Below, in pieces: positions 7,062 through 16,657 of a stretch of DNA of 64,000 bases (the first letter of the stretch is position 1; each line of letters begins with the position of its first letter). Below the pieces are notes generated by a model. The model was not told the DNA's origin. It ran no database searches and saw nothing but the letters and a program-made list of their open reading frames with translations. The position numbers and the translations under genes are program-made. This stretch comes from Streptomyces sp. V2I9 (GTDB lineage: Bacteria; Actinomycetota; Actinomycetes; Streptomycetales; Streptomycetaceae): assembly GCF_030817475.1 (NCBI RefSeq), contig NZ_JAUSZJ010000002.1, positions 6,338,626 through 6,402,625 of the forward strand, in the 5' to 3' direction.

Positions 7062-9302
7062 TCACAGCTCCTGGATCCGGATGTCGCGGTACGAGATGAC
7101 GTCCGAGACGCCGTGCACCTGGAGCCCGATGTAGCCGGAGGCGAACCGCCGGCCGTCGGTGCCCGGGTCGTCGCCCCGCGGCGGCTCGAAGAGCTGACCG
7201 CGGGTGTTGTCGAACTCGTTGATCAGGACACCGTTGCGGTAGATCTCGTAGTGCTGGTCGACCACCTTGATCTCGTAGTCGTTCCAGGTGCCCTTGGGTG
7301 TGACCCCGGCGCCGCCGAGACCCACCCGGTCGAAGCCGTAGACCGAACCGGTCTTGTACATGTCGCCGTCCGGCCGGTCGTTGACCTGGATCTCATGGCC
7401 GTACTTGATGGCGACCCACTCCGGACGGGGCTCCTCCGGATGGTCGTGGACCTGCGGGAAGCGGACGAAGACCCCGCCGTTGGCGTTGCCCGGGCCCGGG
7501 GCGTCGTCCCGCCACTGGAGCTTCAGCGAGAAGTCGCCGTAGGCACGGGTCGGCAGCCAGAGCATGCCCATGCCGTCCACGGTGGTGGAGCTGGTGATCG
7601 ATCCCTCCTCCTCGTTGAGCCCGAACGCGCCGCCGCCCACGTGCTGCCACTCGGCGAGCGAGGCCGCCGTGCCGTCGAAGAGTTTGGTGTACCCCTCGCT
7701 CTGGCCCGGTGTGCCGATGCCCGACTGCTTGGCGGCCCGGTGGATCGCCCGGCGCTCGCGCAGGTCGATGACGCCGTCGGCCTTCAGCCTGTCGATCACC
7801 GACGCCACGTGCTTGAGGAACAGCGCGTGGGAGGACCAGTCCTTCTCGTCCTCGATCAGCTCGTTGATCGTGCAGCGGTTGCGGGTGATCCGGTTCGGGA
7901 CGCCCGTGTCGACCGTTCCGACGAAGACGGTGTGCCGCTCGTCGAACTCCGCGCAGTTCGGCGCGGGGACCCCGCCGCCCTGCGCGACGGTGAACGACAC
8001 CTTCTTCGCCTCGGAGGTGTTGCCCGCCTTGTCGGTCGCCCGGTGGGCGATCGAGTGGTGGCCGACCCGGTCCACGATCACCGGCGCGGTGTAGGCCAGG
8101 TAGGGCCCGCCGTCGAGGCTGTACTCGACCTTGTCCACGCCCGAGTCGTCGTCGGTCGCGGTGACCGTGGCCCGGGCGCTGGTGATGAACGCGCCGTCGC
8201 TGTTCCTGTCGCCCTCGACCTTCACCGAGGTCTCCGGGGCCGTCCGGTCCTGCGACGGCGGCTCCACCACGGTGAACGCCACGGACTTCTCGTCCGTCAC
8301 GTTGCCGGAACGGTCGGCGGCCCGGTAGCGGACGGTGTGCCCGCCCAGCTCGTGCACCATCACCGGTGCGGTGTACGGCTGCCACGCGCCGTCCGCGCCG
8401 AGGGCGTACTCGATGGTGTTGACGCCGGACCCGGTGTCGGACGCGGTCACGGTGACCGTCGCCATGCCCAGGTACGCGCCCGCGTCGTCCTTCTCGCCCG
8501 AGACGGTCGCCGAGGTCTCCGGCGGGGTCTCGTCGTCGCTCGGCGGGGCGGCGACCGCGAAGGCCACGGACTTCTCCCCGGCCGTGTTGCCCGCCTTGTC
8601 GGTGGCCCGGTAGCGCACGGTGTGGTCGCCCACCGTGTTCACCACGACGGGCGCGGTGTAGGGCTGCCACGCGCCGTCCGCGCCGAGCGCGTATTCGACG
8701 GTGGCCACGCCGGAGCCGGCGTCGGCGGCCTCGACGGTGACGGTGGCCTGGCCGATGTACGCCCCGTCGCCGTCCCGGTCGCCGCCCACCTTCGCCGAGG
8801 TGGCGGGGGCCTCGGTGTCCTCGCCGCCACCGCCCTCGGTGACGGTCAGGACGCCCTTCATCTCACCGTGGCCGGGGATCGTGCAGTGGTAGAAGTACTT
8901 CCCCGGAGTGAGGGTGACCTCGACGCTGTGCCTGCCGCCCTCGGCGTCGCTCGGGTTGGCCAGGATGTTCAGCCGGACGTCGCTGTTGTACTCCGGGTCC
9001 GACGTGCTGAACGTCAGCGTGTGCGGCATGCTCGTCGTGTTGCCGGTGGCCGTGCTGTTCTCGAAGACGATGGTCGCCCGGCCGGCCACCGCCGTCTCCG
9101 GCGCGGTCAGGTAGCGGTCGATCGGGTCGCCCGCGGTCCAGGTCAGGACCTGGTCGGCCGCGGCGGCGGGAGCGTCGTCCCCCTTGCCGTACGCGGCCGT
9201 CGAGGTCAGCCCGAGGACCATCAGCAGGGAGGCCAGCAGGGCCACCCGGAAGCCCGGCGGACGGTGCCGCCTCCGTCGTGCCAGGAGCGTGGGGTGCCTC
9301 AC
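7062..9302 (-). CDS. Secreted cupredoxin / OmpL47-repeat / DUF1080 protein
   Basis: 746 residues, GTG start at 9302 overlapping the upstream stop (GTGA). A Sec signal lies at about residues 17-38. A plastocyanin-like domain (about 50-157) has a complete type 1 copper ligand set: His94 (MPHTLTF), Cys140, His145 and Met148 (CTIPGHGEM). Three OmpL47-type beta-sandwich repeats of ~90 residues follow (about 165-440), each with a YALGADGAWQPY-like motif. A short Cys-containing linker leads to a DUF1080 (3-keto-disaccharide hydrolase-like) domain at about 540-746. The combination suggests an exported electron-transfer module tethered to a carbohydrate-acting domain. The protein is made with the ThuA-sorbosone dehydrogenase upstream, its likely redox or substrate partner. 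Domain calls are firm; the joint role is inference. Confidence 0.85.
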   Translation of the reverse strand: MRHPTLLARRRRHRPPGFRVALLASLLMVLGLTSTAAYGKGDDAPAAAADQVLTWTAGDPIDRYLTAPETAVAGRATIVFENSTATGNTTSMPHTLTFSTSDPEYNSDVRLNILANPSDAEGGRHSVEVTLTPGKYFYHCTIPGHGEMKGVLTVTEGGGGEDTEAPATSAKVGGDRDGDGAYIGQATVTVEAADAGSGVATVEYALGADGAWQPYTAPVVVNTVGDHTVRYRATDKAGNTAGEKSVAFAVAAPPSDDETPPETSATVSGEKDDAGAYLGMATVTVTASDTGSGVNTIEYALGADGAWQPYTAPVMVHELGGHTVRYRAADRSGNVTDEKSVAFTVVEPPSQDRTAPETSVKVEGDRNSDGAFITSARATVTATDDDSGVDKVEYSLDGGPYLAYTAPVIVDRVGHHSIAHRATDKAGNTSEAKKVSFTVAQGGGVPAPNCAEFDERHTVFVGTVDTGVPNRITRNRCTINELIEDEKDWSSHALFLKHVASVIDRLKADGVIDLRERRAIHRAAKQSGIGTPGQSEGYTKLFDGTAASLAEWQHVGGGAFGLNEEEGSITSSTTVDGMGMLWLPTRAYGDFSLKLQWRDDAPGPGNANGGVFVRFPQVHDHPEEPRPEWVAIKYGHEIQVNDRPDGDMYKTGSVYGFDRVGLGGAGVTPKGTWNDYEIKVVDQHYEIYRNGVLINEFDNTRGQLFEPPRGDDPGTDGRRFASGYIGLQVHGVSDVISYRDIRIQEL

Positions 9303-11803
9303 TGCGCCGCCGCCTTTCCGACGAGGTCCTTCGCGGCCGGGGTCGCGCCGCCGCCGTGGTAGGTCACGCGCCACAGCGCGGACTTGGAGTCGGAGGTGAA
9401 GAAGCCGCGTCCGTAGTCGAGGACGTACAGCGAACCGTCCGGCGCGAACTTCCAGTCCATCAGGTTGCGGATGCCGTCGGCCCCGACCGGGATGATCTTC
9501 TTCAACGACTCGGCGTGCGTGGGCAGTCCGCCCTTGCCGGCCGTCCTCGGGTCGGTGAGCACGGCGTGCCGGGGCTGGGTGTCGTCGTAGAAGTCGCCGA
9601 CGAACCACTTGCCGTCCCAGTAGGCGGGCCACTTGGCGGTGGACGTGCTCTGCGCGTCGTAGCGGTAGACCGGGCCGTTCATCGTGGCCTGTCCGCCGCC
9701 CTTGAGCCAGGGCAGGAGTTCCTTGCCCTCCTCCGTCCTGTAACTCGGTACGCCGTCGGCGTCGCGCGGGTAGTCCACCCCGCCGCCCTGCGGGGAGTAC
9801 CAGATGGTGTTCGGGGTCACGGGCGGCAGTTTGACCAGGCCGTCGTTGTGCGGCGACTCGTTCTTCGGGGCCTTGCAGTCGTACCAGCCCAGCGGCTTGG
9901 ACGGGTCCGGCAGATTGCGGTCCCGGTAAGGCTGGTTGTTGCCCATGCAGTACGGCCAGCCGTGGTTGCCCGCCTTGGTGATCGCGGCGAACGTGTCGTA
10001 CTTCGCCGGGCCCCACGTGGTGGACGGTGAGCTCGCGTCGGGGCCGACCCAGCCGGCGTACAGCGTGTCCGTCGCGGGGTCGATCGAGATCCGGGCCGGG
10101 TTGCGCACACCCATCACGTAGATCTCGCCGCGCGTCTTGCCGCCGCCCTCGTCCGGCTCGTCGCCGGTGAAGAGGTTGCCGGACGGCAGCGTGTACGTGC
10201 CGTCGTCCTCCGGGTGGATGCGCAGGATCTTCCCGTTGAGGTTGTTGGTGTTGCCGGACGTGCGCCGCGCGTCGGCGAAGGCGACGCCCTTGTAGTTCGG
10301 CTGCGGGTTATTGCCGGAGTAACCCCCGCTGAAACCGGAAGAGTTGTTGTCGCCCGTGGCGATGTACAGGTTGTCCTTCGAGTCCCACGCCATACCGCCG
10401 CCCGCGTGGCAGCAGCTGTTGATCTGCACCGGCCACCCCAGCAGCACCTTCTCCGAGGCCAGGTCCAGCTTGCCGGTCGCGGAGTCGAAGGTGAACCGGG
10501 AGACCTGACGGGTCGCCATGCGCTTGTCCCGGTCGATCTTCGCGTGCGGGGTGTAGTGGAGGTACACCCACCCGTTGGAGGCGAAGTCCGGGTCCAGCTC
10601 GATGCCGAGCAACCCCTCCTCCACCTTGGTCAGTTCGTCGCCGCCGCCCTTGTTGCCGAAGACGTCCAGCGCACCCGCCAGGGTGACCTTCCCGGTCTTC
10701 GGGTCGTAGACGTGGATCTCGCCCTTGCCCCTGCCGATGTCCGGGTCGTTCCAGTCGGTGACGACCGGGACGGAGCTGTCGGCCCCGCCGCGCCCGATGA
10801 AGAAGACCCGGCCGTCCGGGGCGGTCACCAGGCCGTGCGGTTCACCGATCTGGTCGTTCTGTCCGGGCTGGTTGGGCCGGGTGACGCGCTCGGCGGTGTA
10901 GTGGGAGGTGATGGTCGCCTTGCAGTCCGCCTGCGCGGTCCGGTTGGTCCAGGCGAGCGCGCCGCGCAGGTGGTCGCGGAAGTCGGTCTCCGTGAAGCTG
11001 TCCGCCGTACCGCCCATCGCCGTGTAGAAGGACCGGCCGCCGTCGTAGTCGCGGCACCAGGAGACCGGGTGGTCCCAGCCGTTGGCGCCCGCCCCCGGCT
11101 TGTAGGTCAACTCCCGCACCCGTGCCACGGTGTGGACGTCGCCGGACGGGTTCTTCGCCCAGTTCAGCCACTTGTCGGGACGCTTCCACTCCAGCGGCAG
11201 GTTCTTGGTCGCCGGGTGGACCCGGTCGCCGATCTCGACGGTCGCCCGCTGCACGGAGGCCGGGCTGTTCGCCGTCGGACGGGCCCCCACCAGACCGGTG
11301 AACCAGTCCGAGTACGGCTCGGTGCGCGCCGCGTCGTGGATGCCGAGGAAGCCGCCGCCCGCCTCCATGTACGCCTCCAGGCCCGCCTCCTGCGCGGGGT
11401 CGAGGACGTCGCCCCCGCCGGTCAGGAAGACGACGGCGTGGAAGGAGCCGAGCCGCTTGCCGTTGGTGAAGACCCTCGGGTCGGCGGTCGCCACGGTGGT
11501 GAACCGCCGCTCCTCCGGCCCGGAGAGGCCGATCCTCTCGATCGCCGCGATCCCGGCGTCGGTGTACGGGGCCTCGTCGCCCGCCGACGCGTGGAACACC
11601 AGCACCTTGACCTGGCTCGCCGCGCCCGGCGGAGACGGCAGAGACAACGTTGTCGCCATCTTCTCGACCAAGGCCCGGTCCGGCGAGGTGTCCGCGTCGG
11701 CCGGGCCGCCGGCGCCCAGCATGGACACGGTCAGTGCGCCGGCCACCACGGCCGCCGCGAGGCCGCGTCGTGATCTGGACCGGTGATGTGATGCGCGCTG
11801 CAT
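9299..11803 (-). CDS. Secreted ThuA domain + glucose/sorbosone dehydrogenase-like beta-propeller
   Basis: 834 residues. The ATG at 11803 is preceded by AGGGGTGGG and opens a signal peptide (RRGLAAAVVAGALTVSMLGAGG). Residues ~45-280 are a ThuA (class-I amidotransferase-like, trehalose-utilisation) domain with FLTGGGDVL and GGGFLGIHDAA. Residues ~300-830 form a PQQ-type glucose/sorbosone dehydrogenase propeller with GEPHGLVTAPDGRVFF, EEGLLGIELDPDF, CCHAGGGMAWDSKDNLYIATGDN and LDYGRGFF. The enzyme likely oxidises sugars or polyols outside the cell, though PQQ binding cannot be proved here. It overlaps and is coupled to the cupredoxin-DUF1080 gene. A putative promoter region of ~270 bases separates it from the divergent laccase. 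Confidence 0.88.
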   Translation of the reverse strand: MQRASHHRSRSRRGLAAAVVAGALTVSMLGAGGPADADTSPDRALVEKMATTLSLPSPPGAASQVKVLVFHASAGDEAPYTDAGIAAIERIGLSGPEERRFTTVATADPRVFTNGKRLGSFHAVVFLTGGGDVLDPAQEAGLEAYMEAGGGFLGIHDAARTEPYSDWFTGLVGARPTANSPASVQRATVEIGDRVHPATKNLPLEWKRPDKWLNWAKNPSGDVHTVARVRELTYKPGAGANGWDHPVSWCRDYDGGRSFYTAMGGTADSFTETDFRDHLRGALAWTNRTAQADCKATITSHYTAERVTRPNQPGQNDQIGEPHGLVTAPDGRVFFIGRGGADSSVPVVTDWNDPDIGRGKGEIHVYDPKTGKVTLAGALDVFGNKGGGDELTKVEEGLLGIELDPDFASNGWVYLHYTPHAKIDRDKRMATRQVSRFTFDSATGKLDLASEKVLLGWPVQINSCCHAGGGMAWDSKDNLYIATGDNNSSGFSGGYSGNNPQPNYKGVAFADARRTSGNTNNLNGKILRIHPEDDGTYTLPSGNLFTGDEPDEGGGKTRGEIYVMGVRNPARISIDPATDTLYAGWVGPDASSPSTTWGPAKYDTFAAITKAGNHGWPYCMGNNQPYRDRNLPDPSKPLGWYDCKAPKNESPHNDGLVKLPPVTPNTIWYSPQGGGVDYPRDADGVPSYRTEEGKELLPWLKGGGQATMNGPVYRYDAQSTSTAKWPAYWDGKWFVGDFYDDTQPRHAVLTDPRTAGKGGLPTHAESLKKIIPVGADGIRNLMDWKFAPDGSLYVLDYGRGFFTSDSKSALWRVTYHGGGATPAAKDLVGKAAAQ

Positions 11804-12075
11804 GTGGTCACCCACCCCTCTGTGGTCACCGCGCCTCCCGGTGACTGTGGCTTGCTCGCTCTTCGTCGGTGCCTCTCGATTCACCGCGACAGCGCACGAA
11901 GCTAGACCTCTTTTCGCGGCCCGCCAATAGGGAGGGCGACAATCGAACCAACTTTGTCCTGGGTGTGGATAAACGAAGGTGCCCCGGCTACGGTGTGGCC
12001 CGTTCCGGCGAGCCCGCGAGTACCGTCCCACAGCGGTGGAGCCGCCCGTTTCCCTATCCCAGTGGGGAGTTCGAC

Positions 12076-13131
12076 ATGGACCGAAGGACCTTCAGCCGAC
12101 GGATGCTGGTCGGTGGCGCGGCCGCGGCCGCGACGGGTGTGACATCGTTGTCGCTCGGAGCGGTGGAGGCGAGCTCCGCCGAGATCCCGCCCCGCACGGC
12201 CCCGGCCGGCGGCGTGGTGCGCCGACTGAAGATGTACGCGGAGAAGCTGCCGGACGGTCAGCTCGGCTACGGCTTCGAGAAGGGCAAGGCGTCGATCCCC
12301 GGCCCCCTCATCGAGCTGAACGAGGGCGACACGCTCCACATCGACTTCGAGAACCTCACCGATGCCGACACCAGCCTCCATGTCCACGGCGTGGACTACG
12401 ACATCGCCAACGACGGCACCCGGATGAACAGGAGCCACGTCGAGCCCGGCGGCACCCGGACGTACACCTGGCGCACCCACGCACCGGGCCGCCGGAAGGA
12501 CGGCACCTGGGAGCCGGGCAGCGCGGGCTACTGGCACTACCACGACCACGTCGTCGGCACGGACCACGGCACCGGCGGCATCCGCAAGGGTCTCTACGGT
12601 CCGGTGATCGTGCGCCGGAAGGGCGACATCCTGCCGGACCGGACGTGCACGGTCGTCTTCAACGACATGACGATCAACAACGAGCCGGACCACAACAGCG
12701 TCAACTTCGAGGCCACGGTGGGCGACCGGCTCGAATTCGTCATGATCACGCACGGCGAGTACTACCACACCTTCCACATCCACGGTCACCGCTGGGCGGA
12801 CAACCGCACCGGCCTGCTGACCGGGCCCGACGACCCCAGCCGGGTGATCGACAACAAGATCTGCGGCCCGGCGGACTCCTTCGGCCTCCAGATCATCGCG
12901 GGAGAACGCGTGGGGGCGGGCGCCTGGATGTACCACTGCCATGTCCAGAGCCACTCCGACATGGGGATGGCGGGACTGCTGCTGGTCAAGAAGCCGGACG
13001 GCACGATTCCGGGGTACGAACCGCACCACCGTACGGCCGCGGGCGGGGACGCGGCGAAGAAGGCGGGAGAGGCGGCCGGGCGGGGAAGCACCGGCACTGA
13101 CGCGGCTGGGGCGGGGGAGCACCGGCACTGA
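12076..13131 (+). CDS. Small two-domain laccase (multicopper oxidase)
   Basis: 351 residues. The ATG at 12076 follows AGTGGGGAG and begins a Tat signal ([17 protein letters not shown]). Copper motifs appear in order: [27 protein letters not shown] and the type-1-site segment [14 protein letters not shown]. Two cupredoxin domains rather than three mark the Streptomyces small laccase (SLAC/EpoA) group, which acts as a trimer outside the cell and oxidises phenols and copper(I). The C-terminal tail beyond LLVKKPDG is low-complexity. It carries a 31-base tandem duplication that includes the stop-codon region. Copper handling is shared with the cupredoxin protein encoded nearby. Confidence 0.95.
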   Translation: MDRRTFSRRMLVGGAAAAATGVTSLSLGAVEASSAEIPPRTAPAGGVVRRLKMYAEKLPDGQLGYGFEKGKASIPGPLIELNEGDTLHIDFENLTDADTSLHVHGVDYDIANDGTRMNRSHVEPGGTRTYTWRTHAPGRRKDGTWEPGSAGYWHYHDHVVGTDHGTGGIRKGLYGPVIVRRKGDILPDRTCTVVFNDMTINNEPDHNSVNFEATVGDRLEFVMITHGEYYHTFHIHGHRWADNRTGLLTGPDDPSRVIDNKICGPADSFGLQIIAGERVGAGAWMYHCHVQSHSDMGMAGLLLVKKPDGTIPGYEPHHRTAAGGDAAKKAGEAAGRGSTGTDAAGAGEHRH

Positions 13132-13136
13132 CGCGG
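13086..13136 (+). repeat. 31-bp duplication spanning the laccase stop
   Basis: GCACCGGCACTGACGCGGC occurs at 13088 and again at 13119, a spacing of 31 bases. The second copy supplies the real TGA (13129-13131); the first has the same TGA (13098-13100) in another frame. The duplication changed the C-terminal residues of the laccase. Confidence 0.85.
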
Positions 13137-13140
13137 CCGG

Positions 13141-15357
13141 TCACGGATGGCCGGCGTCGTCCGCCAGCCGCCGCTGCTCCTTCTCGACGATGTGCCGGGC
13201 CAGCTCGGCGTCCGAGACGTCCACCGCGTCCGGCGTGGTCTCCGCGAGATCGCTGCGCCGCGCGTACGCGTCGAACAGCCGGTCCTTACGGGCCAGTACC
13301 TCCACCAGCCGCTGGTCCACGCTGTCCTCGGCGAGCAGCCGGTGCACCTGCACCGTGCGCACCTGGCCCATCCGGTGCGCACGGGCGACGGCCTGGTGCT
13401 CCAGCGTGGGCTTGACCTGTGGCTCGCACAGGATGACCACGGAGGCCGCCTGCAGGTTCAGGCCGGTGCCGCCCGCCTGGATCTGGCTCAGCAGCACCGC
13501 GTGCCCCTCCGCCGAGGAGAACGCGTCGGCCAGCTCCTGCCGCCGGGCCGGCGGGATGCTCCCGGAGAGCGGCCCGAAGACGTCCGGGCCCAGGGCATCG
13601 CCGACCGCCGCGAGGACGTCGCGGAAGAAGGAGAACACGACCACCTTGAGGCCGTTGTCCCGTGCTTCGCCGACCAGTTCGCGCAGCCTCTCCAGCTTGG
13701 CGGAGGACGCGGGCACCGCGTAGGCGGCCCGGCGCATCCGCATGAACCGCCCGGAGGCGACGGCCTCGCGGTACGCCTCCCGGTCCTCGGCCCCGAACTC
13801 CTCCCACTCGTCCACGTGGACCAGCGCCGGGAGTTCGGCCAGTACGTCCACCTGGTTGCGGCGCAGATAGACCGGGGCCACGGCCCGGCGGAAGGCCCGC
13901 GAACCGGCCGCGCCGTGCGTCATGCTCACCGACGGGGCGAGGTCGGGACGCAGCCGGCGCACCAGGCTGCGGAACTCCTCCACCCGGTTCTCCATCGGCG
14001 TGCCGGTCAGGAACAGCACCCGCTCCACCTGCTCCGCCCACCCCGCGACCGCACGGGACCGGCGCGTCTCGGGATTCTTCACGAAGTGCGCCTCGTCCAC
14101 CACCAGCATGCCGGGCCGCACCCGCGCAGCCGCCCCCTCGGGCAGCAGCCGCAGCGCGTCGAAGGTGGTCACCGCCACCCCGCCGGTCTCCCGCCAGTCC
14201 TCGAACGCCCCGGTCCGCTCCGTTCCGTGCACCGGAACGGCGCGCAGGGTGGAGCGGGCCCGGATCTCCCGGCTCCAGTTGATCAGCACGCTCGCCGGGC
14301 AGACCACGAGGAAGTGGGTCTCGCCACGGGCGGCGAGATGGCAGAGGGCGGCGATGGCCTGCACGGTCTTGCCGAGGCCCATCTCGTCCCCGATGATCAC
14401 CCGCTTCTGCGTCAGCGCGAAGCGCGCCCCGAAGGCCTGGTAGCCGCGCAACGACACCCGGAGAAACGTGTCGTCGAGCCGCAGCGCGCGCACCCGGTCC
14501 GCGATCCCGGCGGGCAGGAACCCCTCGGCCGCGTCCCGGTCCGGGCCGCTGCCGGACAGCTCCGCCAGCAGGCTGTAGTACTCGGCGGACCGCAGCTCGA
14601 AGTCCACCCACGCCTCGGCGGGGGAGGCCGGAGAGCGCAGCAGGTCGGCCGACGCCTGCGCGAAGAGGACCGGCAGCTCCCGCTGCTCGGCGTCCGCCAC
14701 GGCCGACCGCACCGCGCCGAGCGCTTCGCGCACCCGCGCCCGCGTCCGGCCCCCGGCGAACAGCATCCGCAGCGGGCTCCCGGACGGCGCCGCGGATTCC
14801 ACCGCCGGGCCCAGCAGCTCGCTCAGCCGGCGGGCCCCGTCCACCGCCCGGCGCGCGTCCGCACCGGCCACGACCAGCCGGTGCAGGGCGATGACCAGGG
14901 CGGTGCTCGTGTCGTCCGGGGCGTCCACGTCGATCCGCACCGAGACGGTGTCGCGCACGGCGTGGGCGATCTGTGTCGCGGCGGCCAGCGCCTGGTCGGC
15001 GGTGTGCGCCCCGACACCGGGAAGCTGCCGCAACGCGTACCGGTGCGTGCCGTGGACCTGGCCGACCGTGCCGAACCCTGCCTGCTCCAGGGCCCCGAGA
15101 CGCAACCGTCCTTCCGTGACGTCCTTGAGCCGGGAGACGGGGATGTGTGCCAGCTCCCGGTCCACCAGAGTGCCGAGGAGCGGATCGAGCACGGAACGTA
15201 CGGCGTCCACCGCGTCCGCCCGGTCCGCCGGCACCGCGCGGGCGGCCTCCAGCAATGCTTCCGCCCGCGCGAGCAGCTCCCGTGCCGCGCCGCCCGTGGG
15301 CACCGGACCTTCGGCCGCCCCGTGGCCCGTGCCGCCCGCCGCCCCGCTCCGCCTCAT
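13141..15357 (-). CDS. SNF2-family DEAD/DEAH helicase-like ATPase
   Basis: 738 residues. The ATG at 15357 has GGGAGGAGAA upstream. An N-terminal ~300 residues contain a helix-hairpin-helix-like stretch (LRQLPGVGAHTADQALAAA, about residues 108-128). The SNF2 motor follows: Walker A GDEMGLGKTVQ at about 323-333, DEAH in VVDEAHFVKN, FLTGTPMENRVEEF, and the C-terminal lobe with LLSQIQAGGTGLNLQ and ARAHRMGQVRTVQVHRLL. Such enzymes translocate on double-stranded DNA; bacterial members are linked to transcription and repair. It ends 9 bases from the convergent laccase stop. No partner gene is obvious. Confidence 0.88.
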   Translation of the reverse strand: MRRSGAAGGTGHGAAEGPVPTGGAARELLARAEALLEAARAVPADRADAVDAVRSVLDPLLGTLVDRELAHIPVSRLKDVTEGRLRLGALEQAGFGTVGQVHGTHRYALRQLPGVGAHTADQALAAATQIAHAVRDTVSVRIDVDAPDDTSTALVIALHRLVVAGADARRAVDGARRLSELLGPAVESAAPSGSPLRMLFAGGRTRARVREALGAVRSAVADAEQRELPVLFAQASADLLRSPASPAEAWVDFELRSAEYYSLLAELSGSGPDRDAAEGFLPAGIADRVRALRLDDTFLRVSLRGYQAFGARFALTQKRVIIGDEMGLGKTVQAIAALCHLAARGETHFLVVCPASVLINWSREIRARSTLRAVPVHGTERTGAFEDWRETGGVAVTTFDALRLLPEGAAARVRPGMLVVDEAHFVKNPETRRSRAVAGWAEQVERVLFLTGTPMENRVEEFRSLVRRLRPDLAPSVSMTHGAAGSRAFRRAVAPVYLRRNQVDVLAELPALVHVDEWEEFGAEDREAYREAVASGRFMRMRRAAYAVPASSAKLERLRELVGEARDNGLKVVVFSFFRDVLAAVGDALGPDVFGPLSGSIPPARRQELADAFSSAEGHAVLLSQIQAGGTGLNLQAASVVILCEPQVKPTLEHQAVARAHRMGQVRTVQVHRLLAEDSVDQRLVEVLARKDRLFDAYARRSDLAETTPDAVDVSDAELARHIVEKEQRRLADDAGHP

Positions 15358-15587
15358 GCGCGTCGTTCTCCTCCCGGACCCCCGACGGCCCCGGGGGTCC
15401 GCTCCGTGTGCCATCGTCGCACGCACCGCCGACACCCTCGGGCGCGCTCCGGACGGGGCCCACCTCACGACCGGCGCTCCCGGCGCACCCGGACACCGGG
15501 CCGGCTCCGCCACCGGCGCCCGACGGCCCCGCCGAGCGCCGGGCGACGCACCGGTCCAACGCTTCGTTCCTGCGCCCGAGTGCTGTC

Positions 15588-15593
15588 TAACCT
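15588..15593 (+). promoter_or_regulatory. Possible -10 box upstream of the VOC gene
   Basis: TAACCT lies 6 bases before an in-frame ATG at 15600. Either transcription starts here and the VOC gene is translated from 15801, or a 67-residue extension is made from a leaderless start. Confidence 0.3.
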
Positions 15594-15800
15594 GGCCGCA
15601 TGACAGACGCGATCACCGCCGCACGCGGCTCCGGCCGGGCCGGCCGGAGCGTGGGCTCCACGGCTCCCGCGGCGGATCGCGCCCCGGTCGGCCCCGCGCG
15701 GACTGCGGCCGCCGGCGTCCGGTGCAAGACTCGGAACGAGAGGAACCGCCGCGGCGCCGCACGCCGAGCGGGTTCATCCGGACCGACCGAGGAGCACACC

Positions 15801-16595
15801 ATGATCAGCCCGATCGTCCTCGACGGAGCGCCCACCTGGGTCGATCTGGGCACTCCCGACCTCGACGGGGCCACCGCCTTCTACCGGGAGCTGTTCGGCT
15901 GGGGGCTGGTCCCCGGCGGCCCCGAGGTCGGCGGCTACGGGATGCTCACCCTGGACGGCCGGTACGTCGGCGGAGTGATGACGGTGCCCACGGAGCAGGC
16001 GCCGAGCGCCTGGTCCGTCTCGTTCCGGTCACCGGACGTCGGGGCCACCGCCGCGGCGGTCGGACGGGCCGGCGGCAGCGCCGCCTTCGAACCGATGGAC
16101 GTCCTGGACTTCGGCGCCATGGGCGGCTTCACCGACCCGTCCGGCGCGTACTTCGGGGTGTGGCAGCCCAAGGACCATCCCGGCTTCGGTGTGATCCAGG
16201 AGCCGAACTCGTTCCTCTGGGCCGAGCTCTACACCCCCGACGTCCCGGCCGCGGCCGCCTTCTACACCAGCGTGTTCGGCTGGGGCACCGACGAGCTGAG
16301 GGTCGAGGGCACCGACTACACGTACACCACGGCCCACCCGGCCGGGGCGGGCCCGGACGAGTCGTTCGGCGGCCTGGTCAGGATGGGCGACGTCCCCTCC
16401 GAGGCCGCCCGCGGGCCGCACTGGCTGCCGTACTTCGCCGTGGCCGACGTGGCGGTCACGGTCGCCGAGGCCCAGCGGCTCGGCGGCACGGAGACCCTGG
16501 CCGCGATGGAGGTGCCCGGCGTCGGCACGATGGCCAACGTCGCCGACCCGTACGGGGCGGTCTTCGCGGTCATGAAGCCCGAGCCGAGGCAGTAG
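15801..16595 (+). CDS. VOC-superfamily protein with two glyoxalase-like domains
   Basis: 264 residues. The ATG at 15801 follows GAGGAG. Two VOC domains lie at about residues 8-125 (TWVDLGTPDLDGATAFYRELFGWG) and 135-262 (WAELYTPDVPAAAAFYTSVFGWG), each with the paired beta-alpha-beta repeats of glyoxalase/dioxygenase-fold proteins. Proteins of this double-VOC type are often annotated as hydroxylases, but neither substrate nor metal ligands can be fixed from sequence. The frame is open 67 codons upstream to an ATG at 15600; that Arg/Ala-rich extension looks non-coding. Confidence 0.8.
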   Translation: MISPIVLDGAPTWVDLGTPDLDGATAFYRELFGWGLVPGGPEVGGYGMLTLDGRYVGGVMTVPTEQAPSAWSVSFRSPDVGATAAAVGRAGGSAAFEPMDVLDFGAMGGFTDPSGAYFGVWQPKDHPGFGVIQEPNSFLWAELYTPDVPAAAAFYTSVFGWGTDELRVEGTDYTYTTAHPAGAGPDESFGGLVRMGDVPSEAARGPHWLPYFAVADVAVTVAEAQRLGGTETLAAMEVPGVGTMANVADPYGAVFAVMKPEPRQ

Positions 16596-16657
16596 CCGAC
16601 CGGCGGGTTGATGGATCGTTGATCGGCTGTTTATCGCCATCGGGCACCGTGTGCACC

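Noticed and set aside
9303-10016. Upstream continuation of the cupredoxin-DUF1080 frame into the ThuA gene
   Set aside because: The continuation is Arg/Gly-rich antisense-like frame sequence overlapping the real ThuA-dehydrogenase; the GTG at 9302 with a signal peptide is the proper start.
15600-15800. 67-residue N-terminal extension of the VOC protein
   Set aside because: Ala/Arg/Gly-rich without domain features, and the ATG 15801 has a good GAGGAG site; kept only as an alternative because of the TAACCT box.
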